A DNA stretch of 64,000 nucleotides from Trypanosoma brucei gambiense DAL972. Lineage: Eukaryota; Euglenozoa; Kinetoplastea; Trypanosomatida; Trypanosomatidae. The stretch covers positions 646,658 to 710,657 of the forward strand of contig NC_026734.1 of the NCBI RefSeq assembly GCF_000210295.1, in the 5' to 3' direction. The first letter of the stretch is position 1. Each line of letters starts with the position of its first letter. Below the pieces are notes generated by a model. That model searched no databases and was not told the origin of the DNA. It was given only the letters and a program-made list of their open reading frames with translations. This document shows positions 18,956-29,175 of the stretch, piece by piece. The translations under genes were made by a program, and so were the position numbers.

Positions 18956-19015
18956 GTGCAAATCCCTAACTAACACTCTGACACGAATTATTTAAGGATC
19001 TGAGTGCGGCAAACC
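18251..19015 (+). promoter_or_regulatory. Intergenic region with TA microsatellite and trans-splice signals
   Basis: There is no gene. T-rich tracts at 18620-18690 are followed by AG at 18691-18692, a candidate acceptor. A TA run lies at 18924-18954, close upstream of the next ATG at 19016. Confidence 0.4.
18924..18954 (+). repeat. TA dinucleotide repeat
   Basis: This TA run lies about 60 bases upstream of the Ctf4/AND-1-like ATG. Confidence 0.9.
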
Positions 19016-22000
19016 ATGGAACATCCCCATTTGCAGGTACACTCCCCCGGCCCCATTCGAGTGAGCATCGATGGGCATTATGCCTTAAGTGGTGGAGCTG
19101 ATGGAGTTGTGGCGCTTCACCCGCTCCGACGGTTCCCAACAGCTCAGCCGCTTTGGGCACGTCAATGCCATACGGGGGCCGTCACATGTGTGCGACTTCA
19201 CACTGCCCTGCGTCTTGCCATCTCTTGTGGCCGTGACGGCACCGTCGTACTCCATGAAAATGTTATTAGCGACGTCAACGCCACAAGCAACAATAAAAGG
19301 CACCCAATGGCTTCCCTGCTGGGACCCAATGTAAAACGGGGAAAACCGGGGGGCNNNNNNNNNNNNNNNNNNNNNNNNNNNNNNNNNNNNNNNNNNNNNN
19401 NNNNNNNNNNNNNNNNNNNNNNNNNNNNNNNNNNNNNNNNNNNACTTCACACTGCCCTGTGTCTTGCCATCTCTTGTGGCCGTGACGGCACCGTCGTACT
19501 CCATGAAAATGTTATTAGCGACGTCAACGCCACAAGCAACAATAACAGCAACACAAATGCTTCCACTGCTGGAGCCGATGCTAACAGCGGGGAGCACACG
19601 GTGCGCGTCATGTGTCGTGTAACTGGTGAATTGCGGACGGTACTGTTTGATTCAGAGAGACGGCGTGTCTTTATTGCGGGCGACTCGTTACGTTGCCTTC
19701 ACATGTCACCAAGTGGCTGTGTGGTGCAAACTATTCCTATGTGTGTGCCATCCCCGGTTGTTTCTCTCGCTCTTTCACCGTGTGGGGGCGTGTTGGCAGT
19801 TGCGTCTGCTAGCTGTGCGCTAGGTGTTGTTTCAGTTTGCAGCTCGTCGTCAAATGATTCGGCATCGTCGCACTTCTCACGTGAAAACTCCCAAGAGTCA
19901 CAGGAAAGGGCTAACCGGCTGAAGGACTTGAAGATTGTTCTTCCAAATGTGTTAACACCGGTGGCTAAGCGAGAGGACGAAGTGGCCTATCGCCTCACCT
20001 GGTGCACCACTGGAAATGGTGCTTTGTTTCTGCTGGTTCCTCGAGTGACAGAGGCGCGTGTGCTGCGCTTTGAAGAGGCGACCACGCCCCCATATACTCA
20101 TCGGCTTCGACATGTTGGTAATATTGATAGTCTTGGGCTCACGGATCTACTTGGTGTGGCATGTCACCCGTTGAGTGTGCACGTGATATCCGTGCTCCTG
20201 GTGAGCGGGGCAGGTACTGTTGTGGGAAAAGTGGATACACGCAAGTGGAATATTGTGCGAATCCGGTCACAAAATTACACGGGCTGTGCGGACGCCGAAG
20301 TGGACTCAACAAGTGGCGATGTGGTTGTGGGGACGCTGGACGGGAGGGTGACATATATGAAACGGGAGGCTCCAAAGGCTGTGGGAGCATCAACAAAGGG
20401 TGCCACGGAAGGTGAAGCCAAGACTAACAGGGTGTCAGAAAGTGACTGTGGAGGAACAAAGAAGAAGTTGAAGACGGAGCCATCTGTGAGGGACCGAATC
20501 AGGGACGTGATGAATGGCGATAAGGCGGGGCAACGAAATAACCGGGAGGTGAGGGACGGTGGTGGTCGCAACAGTAGTGACGATGGGTTTATTGTTGATG
20601 ACGACGATAGTGGTAGTAGCGGTGGTGTCAAGTCAGTTTCCTCAGGATCATCGGTTATGGCTCTGGAGGAGGATTTTAAACAAGTGGTTGCGGATCTGAA
20701 GCGGACGAATCCGACGTACGACGATGAGATCGATCAAAAGGAGCGACCATCCCGATGGCGGAGGGAAGATCCCCGTCGAGTAATACGTGACGTGGAGGAT
20801 GGTGATGCTACGGGAACCCCCCGCCGGTCAGTTTTCCTCGATGACGAGGCAGAAGAGTCATCAGACGGTAACAGTGACGACGACGGTCGCGAGGAGGAGG
20901 ATGAGGAGGGTGAGGATGATTATGATGGAAACCATGTCTCCAGTACCGTGAGGGGACATGGTCGAAAGAAATTCAATGACGGTGGTGACAACGACTGTGA
21001 CAGTGAAGCGGTGGACGTTGGAAGTACATCAAGCTCCACACACTTGCCGAACGACGCAGCTGCCACACATTCGGGCGCAGCCATGGGTGGATCACCTGTC
21101 ATGGATTACTTCTTTCAGATTGGCGCAACGCCCCCTGGGGAGGAGGGCAGTTGCTACCTTGCCTATAACTCCGTTGGGTACATTCACTGCACAGCCGAGG
21201 CGACCACAATTCACTTTCACGATATGTCCCTGCAAGCAGTACGGGTTCTGGAGCGTGGGACAATGCTTATGGCTTCTCTCAGTCCTGTTGGGGCTGCTTT
21301 TGTTATTGCGCAGGAGGCTACTGACATGGAAAGTGTTGATGACCTCGTTCCACGTCTTACCATTTACTACCGCACCTTTGTTTCTATTGGCTTACAACCT
21401 GATTGGCGGTTGCGACTTCACACGGGTGAGGTGGTGCGTTGCATTGCCACCGGTGTGCGCTATACGGCCGCCGCAACGAGCCGTTACCTTCGTATTTTCT
21501 CACTCTCTGGATTGCAGCTCGCCGTAATAAGCCTATTTCCTCGCATTGTAGCGATGGTGGGAACCAACAGCAAAAAAGTGATGCAGGGCTACGGGGCAGA
21601 TTTTGACCCACTTGCTGTGTGTTACCTTGAGGGGGGTGGGGAGTTGCGGCTTCAGGTGCTCGATGTGGGCTCTAGAAGTGTGGTGGTGCCCGCTACCACT
21701 GTTCCAGTCACTACAACACATCAGCTGCAATGGATGGGTTGGTCAGAGGATGGTCCACTTCACATTGCCGACACCGCTGGTGTGTTGCAGATGTTCACAC
21801 AGAATTGGGGTGGCAGTTGGGTTCCGGTCTATGATCCGCGGTGTATGAATGATCAAACTTACAACCTGTGGATTTGGGGTGTGTGTGATGAGTCCATGCT
21901 TGTCTATCGTTCATGCAAAGACGATCCACCCTATCCAGCTGCCGTTGCAAGTGGGTTACCAACTGAGCGGGTATCATTGTTTCTTCCTCTGTTACACTCT

Positions 22001-23719
22001 GGCACAGAGCGGGATACGGTCATGTGGGATCATCTTATACGCCGTGAGGTCCGCACAGATGAGATAAAGCGACGTAGCGACTTTTATACGAGTAATATCG
22101 CGAAACACGATATGTTGCACGACAAGAAGATTATGGAGTTCTTTAATAAGGCACTAGGTGATCAGCAGACCTCGAGAGCGGTGGATCTTGCCACATTTCT
22201 TGAACTTCGAGACAATATTGAGGTATGTGCGAAGGAGGCAAACGCAAAGGGACATGCGCAGCTTGTGCAGAAACTTCTCGCCTTGTTGGAGGTGCGCGTA
22301 AAGTCCAGGAAAAAGAGACGCTGCTCGTTACCTTTGGAGGGCTCCGTTGTGAGCGAGCGAGAGCGGGATATGCTGTTGAGGAAGATGCTCATGAAAGAAA
22401 AGTCTGAGATGAACAATAACAACGGCAGTGGGGATTCCACCAAAGTCCACAGCAGCCTCGGTGCCACCAGCAATGAATGTGGCCACGACAACGCCAAAGG
22501 CGATGGTACCAACAGCAGCAACCCAACTGCTGGAAGTCCGGACCGTTCTCTGAATCAGGTGGAAGATAAGCCCGAAACCGCTAACAGTTCTTGTGCAACT
22601 TCGAGTTTCCCCACACGGCGGCGTGTCACGTTTGCTGACGCTCCAAACTCTTCTCCATCGCCAGGGAGATCTCTCCGAGCCTCGCCAGGAGGTGCTGGCG
22701 CCGTAAGCACCAAAACTCCCGCGGTTCTGGGACCATCATCAGCCTCAAAGGCAACGAACCCTTTTAGCAAGCGGCCCACGGGTGGAAAGGCTCCCACAAC
22801 CGCTTCGACTGCAGCGACGGCAGTGCAGGCACCGCCGCAGCCCAAGAAACCGATAAACCCCTTCAACAAGTCGGTGAAGGCGGCAACAAGTTCGGTTGAT
22901 TTGTCAGCTTTACAGAGTCGCTCGTTAACCCAGTCGCCTGAAAAAGGCGCACCACCCTCCACCACCATGCTTGTTCTCGGAGATTCGCAGTCGCAGGATA
23001 CCTTTGAGGCGGAGGGAAGTGAAGGAAGGACAAAGGACTTAGAAATGGGGAGGGATGTTATGGGATCACCCCAGCAGCGCTTGTCATCAAACGCAAGTGC
23101 TGTGACTCCACTGTTGTCACCATCGTTAACAACTTCAGCTGCCGCTTCGGGGACACCGAAAAGAGGCGATGGTGCTGGCATGCAGTCACCAGAGGCTGCA
23201 GCACAAGGCCCCGGGTGTAACAAAGGAAATGTTATGCATCCCCAAAAAGGGATTAGTACAGAAACCGTACACCCCGCCACACAGAAGGATTCTACCAACG
23301 GCCTCTACACTGCAGGGGGTTTGGCAACGACAACCACAGTTACCAGAACTCAGAATAATAGTGTAACGACGACTCACTTCGTCCCAAAGGTGGAGCCTTT
23401 TCTTTCACCACAGAATGCCGTGTCTTCATCGCTACCAGTGACTAATGAGGTTGCTGATCCGTTCCTCGATGTGAATGATGGTGGTCCCGTTTCGCTTGAT
23501 TCACTTTTGCTCGATGTGGGCCACGATTCATCGGCAACCTTCACTCCACGCAGCGCCTCTTTCGGGGCGGCTTTGCTGAAGCGCTACCGCGAAGAGGAAG
23601 AGGACAACAGTAATGGTAGCGTAGGATTTGTGGTTGAGACCAAGTTGTCTGCGGCTGCGGCTGGTAATGATATCGACGGCAGTGGTAGTGGCGGAAGTCA
23701 TGACAACGTTGGCGTGTAG
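19016..23719 (+). CDS. Ctf4/AND-1 (WDHD1)-like replication-fork scaffold protein, interrupted by an assembly gap
   Basis: The start is the ATG at 19016; a GTG four codons upstream is ignored. The N-terminus is a WD40 propeller (repeats such as DGHYALSGGADG and LAISCGRDGTVVLHE). A basic and acidic linker follows (KKKLKTEPS, then Asp/Glu runs at nt 20838-20930). The region at nt 21,100-22,190 (from MDYFFQIG) is the second, SepB-type propeller of Ctf4/AND-1. Two NPFxK-type motifs near nt 22,760 and 22,855 match the C-terminal NPF-K elements of AND-1/Ctf4. Ctf4 is a trimeric hub linking the CMG helicase to polymerase alpha-primase. The 89-base gap at 19355-19443 is flanked on both sides by the same sequence (offset 249 bases, in frame), so the true protein is probably about 1484 residues. 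Confidence 0.75.
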   Translation: MEHPHLQVHSPGPIRVSIDGHYALSGGADGVVALHPLRRFPTAQPLWARQCHTGAVTCVRLHTALRLAISCGRDGTVVLHENVISDVNATSNNKRHPMASLLGPNVKRGKPGGXXXXXXXXXXXXXXXXXXXXXXXXXXXXXXLHTALCLAISCGRDGTVVLHENVISDVNATSNNNSNTNASTAGADANSGEHTVRVMCRVTGELRTVLFDSERRRVFIAGDSLRCLHMSPSGCVVQTIPMCVPSPVVSLALSPCGGVLAVASASCALGVVSVCSSSSNDSASSHFSRENSQESQERANRLKDLKIVLPNVLTPVAKREDEVAYRLTWCTTGNGALFLLVPRVTEARVLRFEEATTPPYTHRLRHVGNIDSLGLTDLLGVACHPLSVHVISVLLVSGAGTVVGKVDTRKWNIVRIRSQNYTGCADAEVDSTSGDVVVGTLDGRVTYMKREAPKAVGASTKGATEGEAKTNRVSESDCGGTKKKLKTEPSVRDRIRDVMNGDKAGQRNNREVRDGGGRNSSDDGFIVDDDDSGSSGGVKSVSSGSSVMALEEDFKQVVADLKRTNPTYDDEIDQKERPSRWRREDPRRVIRDVEDGDATGTPRRSVFLDDEAEESSDGNSDDDGREEEDEEGEDDYDGNHVSSTVRGHGRKKFNDGGDNDCDSEAVDVGSTSSSTHLPNDAAATHSGAAMGGSPVMDYFFQIGATPPGEEGSCYLAYNSVGYIHCTAEATTIHFHDMSLQAVRVLERGTMLMASLSPVGAAFVIAQEATDMESVDDLVPRLTIYYRTFVSIGLQPDWRLRLHTGEVVRCIATGVRYTAAATSRYLRIFSLSGLQLAVISLFPRIVAMVGTNSKKVMQGYGADFDPLAVCYLEGGGELRLQVLDVGSRSVVVPATTVPVTTTHQLQWMGWSEDGPLHIADTAGVLQMFTQNWGGSWVPVYDPRCMNDQTYNLWIWGVCDESMLVYRSCKDDPPYPAAVASGLPTERVSLFLPLLHSGTERDTVMWDHLIRREVRTDEIKRRSDFYTSNIAKHDMLHDKKIMEFFNKALGDQQTSRAVDLATFLELRDNIEVCAKEANAKGHAQLVQKLLALLEVRVKSRKKRRCSLPLEGSVVSERERDMLLRKMLMKEKSEMNNNNGSGDSTKVHSSLGATSNECGHDNAKGDGTNSSNPTAGSPDRSLNQVEDKPETANSSCATSSFPTRRRVTFADAPNSSPSPGRSLRASPGGAGAVSTKTPAVLGPSSASKATNPFSKRPTGGKAPTTASTAATAVQAPPQPKKPINPFNKSVKAATSSVDLSALQSRSLTQSPEKGAPPSTTMLVLGDSQSQDTFEAEGSEGRTKDLEMGRDVMGSPQQRLSSNASAVTPLLSPSLTTSAAASGTPKRGDGAGMQSPEAAAQGPGCNKGNVMHPQKGISTETVHPATQKDSTNGLYTAGGLATTTTVTRTQNNSVTTTHFVPKVEPFLSPQNAVSSSLPVTNEVADPFLDVNDGGPVSLDSLLLDVGHDSSATFTPRSASFGAALLKRYREEEEDNSNGSVGFVVETKLSAAAAGNDIDGSGSGGSHDNVGV
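19355..19443. other. Assembly gap (89 N) flanked by a duplicated contig end
   Basis: The bases from 19195 to about 19354 recur from 19444 onward, nearly perfectly for about 110 bases; the left copy then becomes noisy with substitutions and homopolymer changes. This is what two overlapping contig ends that were not merged look like. Confidence 0.85.
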
Positions 23720-24578
23720 GAAATCTTGAGCCACCAACTCAGAGTGGCGCAGCATCGCGCTTTCGTACCATAGAATTTTGTGGTGGATCGGGAATGTGCG
23801 TATACACGTACATGTACACGCACACATACACATACATGTATATATATATATATAAAGGATGCTTGAGGCAAATGTAACTTAAGCTCAGCGTGCCTCGTGA
23901 GGGGTGATGGATGAGGGCTCGGATCGAACGAGAACATGCGTGACAATGGATAGAAGGGAAGGGAAGAGAGGGAGAGAAGTCTCTGTCTGTGTGTGTGTGT
24001 GTGTGTGTGTGTCTGTGTGTGTATTTGTGTGTTGTGCGGGATGGGGTACATAGAGACATTGTTTGTTTCCAATGTGCGCATAGAAATCGGTGTTGGCAGG
24101 ATGAAATCATAGGAACAACGGCTATTTATTTGGCTCACTGTGTGCAAGGGGTGTGGAGAGAGAGAGAGTATGTTTGGGCAGGCAAGAAAGAAAAAAAAAC
24201 TGTCAGGCGCGTGTGTAAAAGGGAGGTTAGGCGAAAGGTAAAGTATTCCAGTTATAGTGTGGCAACAGTATCAAGGCTGATCTCCCTCTATTTGCAGTTC
24301 ATACTGCTTTTTTGCTGCCTGATGTGTTAATTTTCACTAAGATGTGCTCTTCTTTCTATTTATTCGTCAATCTGGCGCCAATTCTTTTTCATTTTCATCT
24401 TACGTTTGTTTGTTTTCTTGTTTCTATTAACCCGCACTGATGAGGATACGGAAAGCATGTGGTCCCAACTTGCCTGCTTTGTGCGTCAACATTTTCTTCT
24501 TTGTTATCCATTTTTCATTTTAATTTCCCTCTGTAATGTGACATATTGACTAGTAAGGGATAACATCTCATCACAGGC
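23720..24578 (+). promoter_or_regulatory. Intergenic region with microsatellites and trans-splice acceptor
   Basis: There is no gene. A short TA run lies at 23838-23853 and a long, slightly interrupted GT run at about 23989-24021. A pyrimidine-rich stretch (24480-24536) is followed by AG at 24552-24553, giving a 25-nt 5' UTR for the next gene. Confidence 0.45.
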
Positions 24579-25097
24579 ATGACTTCCGCGTACCGCATTC
24601 GTGACGCCGTCCCTGCTGACGCTGGGATTATGGTTCGGATGCTCATGTCTCTGGCTTCCGAGACGGAAAACGTGGAGCTTGACGAGGGCGAAGTTCGCCG
24701 GGGCGTCACAACTCTGTTCGAGCAAGGGAGCCTCGGTCGACTTTATGTTGCCGAAGAGGTCCCGAAAGGTGACACGAACATCAAAGGGCCATCCGATGGC
24801 AACCGGTCCTCTCCACAAATTGTTGGAGTTATGACCGTAACTTATGAATGGTCCGATTGGCGCGGCAAACTGTTCCTTTGGATTCAATCCGTCTACATTA
24901 TTCCTTCGAAGCGCAAACAGGGTATTTTTCAAAAGTTTTATGATCATTTAATACGCATCATGGCTGAGGACCCCAAATACTGCGGATTGCGTTTGGCCGT
25001 AAATAGTAAGAACGAAAAAGCAATCAGGGCGTACAAGCAAGTGGGAATGAAGAGGGAGAAATACCAGTTGATGGGTCGCATGAAAAGCAAATATTGA
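24579..25097 (+). CDS. GNAT-family N-acetyltransferase (diamine acetyltransferase-like)
   Basis: This gene encodes 172 residues from the ATG at 24579. It begins YRIRDAVPADAG, the typical first strand and helix of GNAT proteins. A central strand (VGVMTVTYEWSDWRGK) is followed by motif A: SVYIIPSKRKQGIFQKF, in which the loop RKQGIF sits where the acetyl-CoA pyrophosphate loop (R/Q-x-x-G-x-G/A) is expected. The end of the domain is LAVNSKNEKAIRAYKQVGM, the usual C-terminal N-x-x-A-x-x-x-Y element. The WSDWRGK and SVYI features and the length resemble spermidine/spermine N1-acetyltransferase-like (SSAT) proteins, which modify small amines. The last Gly of motif A is Phe here, so substrate and activity need care. 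No signal peptide or membrane helix is seen. Confidence 0.82.
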   Translation: MTSAYRIRDAVPADAGIMVRMLMSLASETENVELDEGEVRRGVTTLFEQGSLGRLYVAEEVPKGDTNIKGPSDGNRSSPQIVGVMTVTYEWSDWRGKLFLWIQSVYIIPSKRKQGIFQKFYDHLIRIMAEDPKYCGLRLAVNSKNEKAIRAYKQVGMKREKYQLMGRMKSKY

Positions 25098-28000
25098 AGG
25101 GGAACTGTGTTTATATGCTTACCTATTTTTGTCTTTTTTTGTCTTTTTTTTTCTTTTTGATTACTGTGGAGAAAAGAGAAGTTTGAGAAGGAAAAGAGGG
25201 AGAAAAGAGAAGGGGAGCACTAAGCACAAATAGAAAAAGAGCCGTGTCGGCATAAGATGAATTATGCATGCGTAAGTGTGCGACAGACTGGGGGTTTTAC
25301 TTGGTGTAAACTCCTTGGCTGCGTTATGATTATTACTGTTATTATTTTATTTACTGTTCCCTTTCTATTTCTCCTCTTGTGACCGGTGAAGCTCACAACC
25401 GCCATGTTTCCTTGGGTATGTTGGTATTGGCGGGCTGCTTTTTTTTCTTTCCATGGTGCGGGTTCCTCGTTTTGTTTTTGTTTATGTTTATGTTTATGTT
25501 TATGTTTATGTTTATGTTTGTTTGTTTTTCCATCTCTGCCTATAATTCCCTCCCTTTTTCCCTTCCATTCGCGTTTTGTACTCCTTCCATTTACTTTTCC
25601 CTTTCTTCTTTCCTTTAGTTTTGCCTTTTTTTTTTTGTTTGGTCAAACGCTGATGCTTTCACTCTTTTATGTAATTTTCTTTTGGTAATGATTCTACCGT
25701 GTACCGTATAAGCATAAGAAAAAATGAGGAAATCAGCACCGCAGAAAATGATTTTTTTTTCTTTTTTAAAAGAAAAGAACTATTTTCCTTCTTTCCTATA
25801 TTTCTAGATATATATATATATATATTAGTGCTCATATTTGAATCCGCCATATAAATTGTACAGATACGAAAGAATTACAACGTGCCGCGTGCTGCCGTCC
25901 GCCCCCCTCCTCCCCCATAAACGTCGTTTTTTCCTTTACTTTTTTGTATCCGAAAATAATTAAAAAAAAAAAAGTAAAGAAAGCGAAGAGAAAAAGTAAA
26001 TAAATGAAGTAAAAGAACGCTCAAATACCGAAAAAGAAATACATGTATGGGTAAATGCATACACGTATTTCTTATGAGGTTGAAACGCGCTATTGCTCAA
26101 TTTGCTCATTTTTTTTTTGTTTCTTTTTTTTACTTTTTTTTTTTTTTAATTGTTCTTCTCTCATTTTCCTGAAATGATGTCAATTCATTTGACCCACTGA
26201 GTAACTTAAATTGAAAAAAAAAAAGGAAAAGAAGTGATTGAGAGGAGGGGACATGAAAAAAAAGCAAAAAGCAAAAAGCGAAAAGCAAAAAAAAAAAAGA
26301 GGAGGAGGAGAAAATAAAAGTACGTTTTGTCATATTTTTTTTTTTTCAACACCTGAGGGAGAGAGAAGGGGGAGGGAGAAGCGCGTGGTAGTAATTAGTT
26401 GTAAGCGCATGTGCGTTATTTTGCATGTGTGTTCAAAGAAAGCAAATCGTTAAATAAATGTGTGTGTGTGTGTTTTTTTTTTTTTTTTAAAGACGAATAA
26501 ATTATAAATGCGCTTTGTTTGTGCCCCCGACCAGGCCTTCGCGGAGTTTTTATTTTCCTTTTTTCCTTTTTTGAGAGCAATTTAATTTGTTTTTAGAAGG
26601 AGAGGGAACTTTTTGTTACTCTTTTTTTTTTTCCTTTTTCCTTTCTCCTTTCCATTACTGTTCACCTCCATAATTTTTATTTTTATTTTTACTTTTACTT
26701 TTGTGATTACAATATAATAAAAATATTACTTTACTTTATTTTCCTTTCCTTTCCTTTCCTCTTGTTTTTTATTGTTTTTTTTTGTCACTGCTGACTTCGC
26801 GGTGACCTCAGCAAGAGAAAAGGAAATAAATACATTCCTACATATATATGTTNNNNNNNNNNNNNNNNNNNNNNNNNNNNNNNNNNNNNNNNNNNNNNNN
26901 NNNNNNNNNNNNNNNNNNNNNNNNNNNNNNNNNNNNNNNNNNNNNNNNNNNNNNNNNNNNNNNNNNNNNNNNNNNNNNNNNNNNNNNNNNNNNNNNNNNN
27001 NNNNNNNNNNNNNNNNNNNGGAAGATGATGATGAAGAAAAAAAAAAAGAAAGAGAAAAAAAGGAAAAGGAAAAGGAGTGAAGGGAGCGAAAGGAGTTTAT
27101 TTTCCTTTTGTTTTTTTATTTTGATTGAAAATTTAACTTTTAATACAAATTTTAAATATTTTAAATATTTTATTCTCCTTTTTTCCCTTTTTCCTTTTTT
27201 TTTAAAAAAAATACTATTAGTGTTTTAAAGGAAAATTTCTGATAGAAAAAAAGAGAAAAGAAGGACGCAAGTAAAAGTAAAACAAATCGAAAAGAGCGAC
27301 AAGGAAGTGTTTATAAAAGGAGAGAAGACACAAAACTGAAGAAGTAAATTAGTAAGTTAGTAGCTTGGGAGAGTGGTGGGTTTCAATGAACGGTTCAAAG
27401 GGAGCAAAAAAAAAAAAGAAAAAATAAACAAACAAGCGAAAAACCAAAAAAAAAAAAGGCGTAAAAAAAAAAAAAGTAAACTGAAAGGCAGCGAAAACAA
27501 AAGAAAAGAAAAAGAAGGGGGAAGGGGGAAGGGGGAAGGGAAGGGAAGAGGAGGGGAGGGGGATTTAAAAAACAAAAAAAAATCCAAAATTAAAGCACAA
27601 TAAAAAATAAACTATGCTTTAAGTTATTAATAACACAACTCTATGAAATTATATGCGTATATAACTTTTTCTTATATGTTGTTCATTCACTTTGATCTGT
27701 GACTACTTTATAATTCTCTACATTTTTCACATTATTTTTTGAATCTTTTTTTTTCTTTCTCTCTTTCTTTCTTTCATTTTTTGTTTCTTCTTTAATTCTT
27801 TTCAGTCATACAACAAGAAAAATTGGTTAATAAATATTTTTTTTTTTTTAAAAAGAAAGAAAACACACAAAGGCGCTGTAGTGAAAAAGACGGAAGGTTT
27901 TTTTTTTTAAAAAAGAAGGTGGAGAAGGGGGGAGGGACATTTCATCGGTGTAAGTTTTCGCAGCGGAAGGGAAGGGAAGAAAATTATTGTGTGTGTCTGT

Positions 28001-28287
28001 GGAATTTCAAGCAGCAAATAAATAAATAAATAATAGTAATAAAAAAGTAATAAGGAGAAGATTATTTACTTATTTATTAATATACTATTATTACTACCGT
28101 TATTATTACCGCTACAACAATAGAAGTAACACCAACACCAACAGCAACGGCGTCAAAACAGCAAAACAGATATATAAATATATAGAAGCAAAACTTTTCA
28201 AAAAAAAAAATAATATAACAATATATATATATATATATATAAAGGAATAAAAAGGGGCCGGGGAAAAAAAAAGAAAGAGAAGGGGCC
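25098..28287 (+). other. Long gene-free, homopolymer-rich region (includes gap 26853-27019)
   Basis: No credible coding region occurs on either strand in 3.2 kb. The sequence is made of poly-A and poly-T blocks, purine tracts (27,020-27,100 and 27,400-27,560) and pyrimidine tracts (25,540-25,640). Six exact TTTATG copies lie at 25481-25516. The gap at 26853-27019 is 167 N. A strong pyrimidine tract at 27745-27800 ending in CAG (AG 27804-27805) is the likely acceptor for the gene at 28288. A TA run lies at 28220-28240. Flanking genes are both on the + strand, so this is not a strand switch. Confidence 0.6.
25481..25516 (+). repeat. TTTATG hexanucleotide repeat, six exact copies
   Basis: Six uninterrupted TTTATG units lie in the presumed 3' region downstream of the acetyltransferase gene. 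It is not telomeric repeat, which is TTAGGG in trypanosomes. Confidence 0.9.
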
Positions 28288-29175
28288 ATGAAGGGTGCCG
28301 TGCCATCCACATGGGCGTCGCTTGCATCCGTATGGAAGAAAACAGTAGGAGAATTTGAACTGTCAACTCTTCTCATGGCGCAGGCGGTTGCGATGTTGGC
28401 ACTTTATAAAGTAACTAATGGATTTCAAATGCCATTCCGCTCCCTCTTCTTTTTCATACTTGTGATTTATGTCATTTTACTCGTCCTGCACCTCGTCGGC
28501 GCTGTTCCCCTCCTTTTCGAGGTTTATGACATTATTGTACGGAATTATACCTCAACACAAGAGGGCGACAGTATGATTCACCTTTGCAGGGATCTTCATG
28601 AGCTGGCTGAAACGGAGCGTGCGCGTGTGATGTTTGTTCTCACTCTTGTGTATGTTTTCCTTCAATCTTTTTGTCTACCGGGATCTGCACTCATCAACGC
28701 GGCGATTGGTGCCGTCATTGGCCTTCCATTAGGTGTGCCGTATTGTGTTTTAATGGGTACTGCTGGAGCCTCCAGTTGTTACACAATTTCTCACATTATT
28801 GCGGGGAGATGTAATGGTCATAACAACCGTCTCGTGCAGAAACTCCGCAAACAAGTGGAGGAGCGAACTCCTAGTGATTTATTTGCTTATTTTCTGTTGC
28901 TCCGACTTACGCCCGTCGTGCCAAATTGGCTACTTAACATGGCTTCCCCCGTTGCAGGCGTGCCGTTACCGACTTATGCTGCCGGTACGCTTATTGGAAT
29001 TATTCCACAAACGTACATTTCTGTGAGATTTGGAGAGGCAGCACTCACTACGCTGTCAGGTGAGGAATTAATGATGACACCTTGGGACATGATGTGGATT
29101 GGAATTCTTTGCATTGTTGTGTTTGCCGGATGTATGCTCAAGAGACGTTATGGGAAAGTGGATTGCAACACGTAA
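28288..29175 (+). CDS. TMEM41/VTT-domain (DedA superfamily) multi-pass membrane protein
   Basis: This gene encodes 295 residues from the ATG at 28288. The protein is largely hydrophobic. Its core at about residues 124-245 has the VTT/SNARE-associated layout: LPGSALINAAIGAVIGLPLG, a GTAGASSCY segment, then LRLTPVVPNWLLNMASPVAGVPLP and GTLIGIIPQTYI. The RLTPVVPNW...NMASPVAGVPL block is diagnostic of the TMEM41A/B branch, whose animal members are ER phospholipid scramblases needed for autophagosome and lipid-droplet formation. Additional hydrophobic segments lie near 25-80 and at the C-terminus (about 265-285), ending in a KRRYGK basic tail. The function in lipid scrambling is inferred from family membership. 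GC content drops compared with earlier genes, as do the flanks. Confidence 0.85.
   Translation: MKGAVPSTWASLASVWKKTVGEFELSTLLMAQAVAMLALYKVTNGFQMPFRSLFFFILVIYVILLVLHLVGAVPLLFEVYDIIVRNYTSTQEGDSMIHLCRDLHELAETERARVMFVLTLVYVFLQSFCLPGSALINAAIGAVIGLPLGVPYCVLMGTAGASSCYTISHIIAGRCNGHNNRLVQKLRKQVEERTPSDLFAYFLLLRLTPVVPNWLLNMASPVAGVPLPTYAAGTLIGIIPQTYISVRFGEAALTTLSGEELMMTPWDMMWIGILCIVVFAGCMLKRRYGKVDCNT

Noticed and set aside
25481..25516. Telomeric or origin-related meaning of the TTTATG repeat
   Set aside because: The unit differs from TTAGGG and six copies are within what is expected of microsatellites in these spacers.
26772..27228. Open frames spanning the gap at 26853-27019
   Set aside because: Most of their length is N, and the rest is poly-Lys/Glu from purine tracts.
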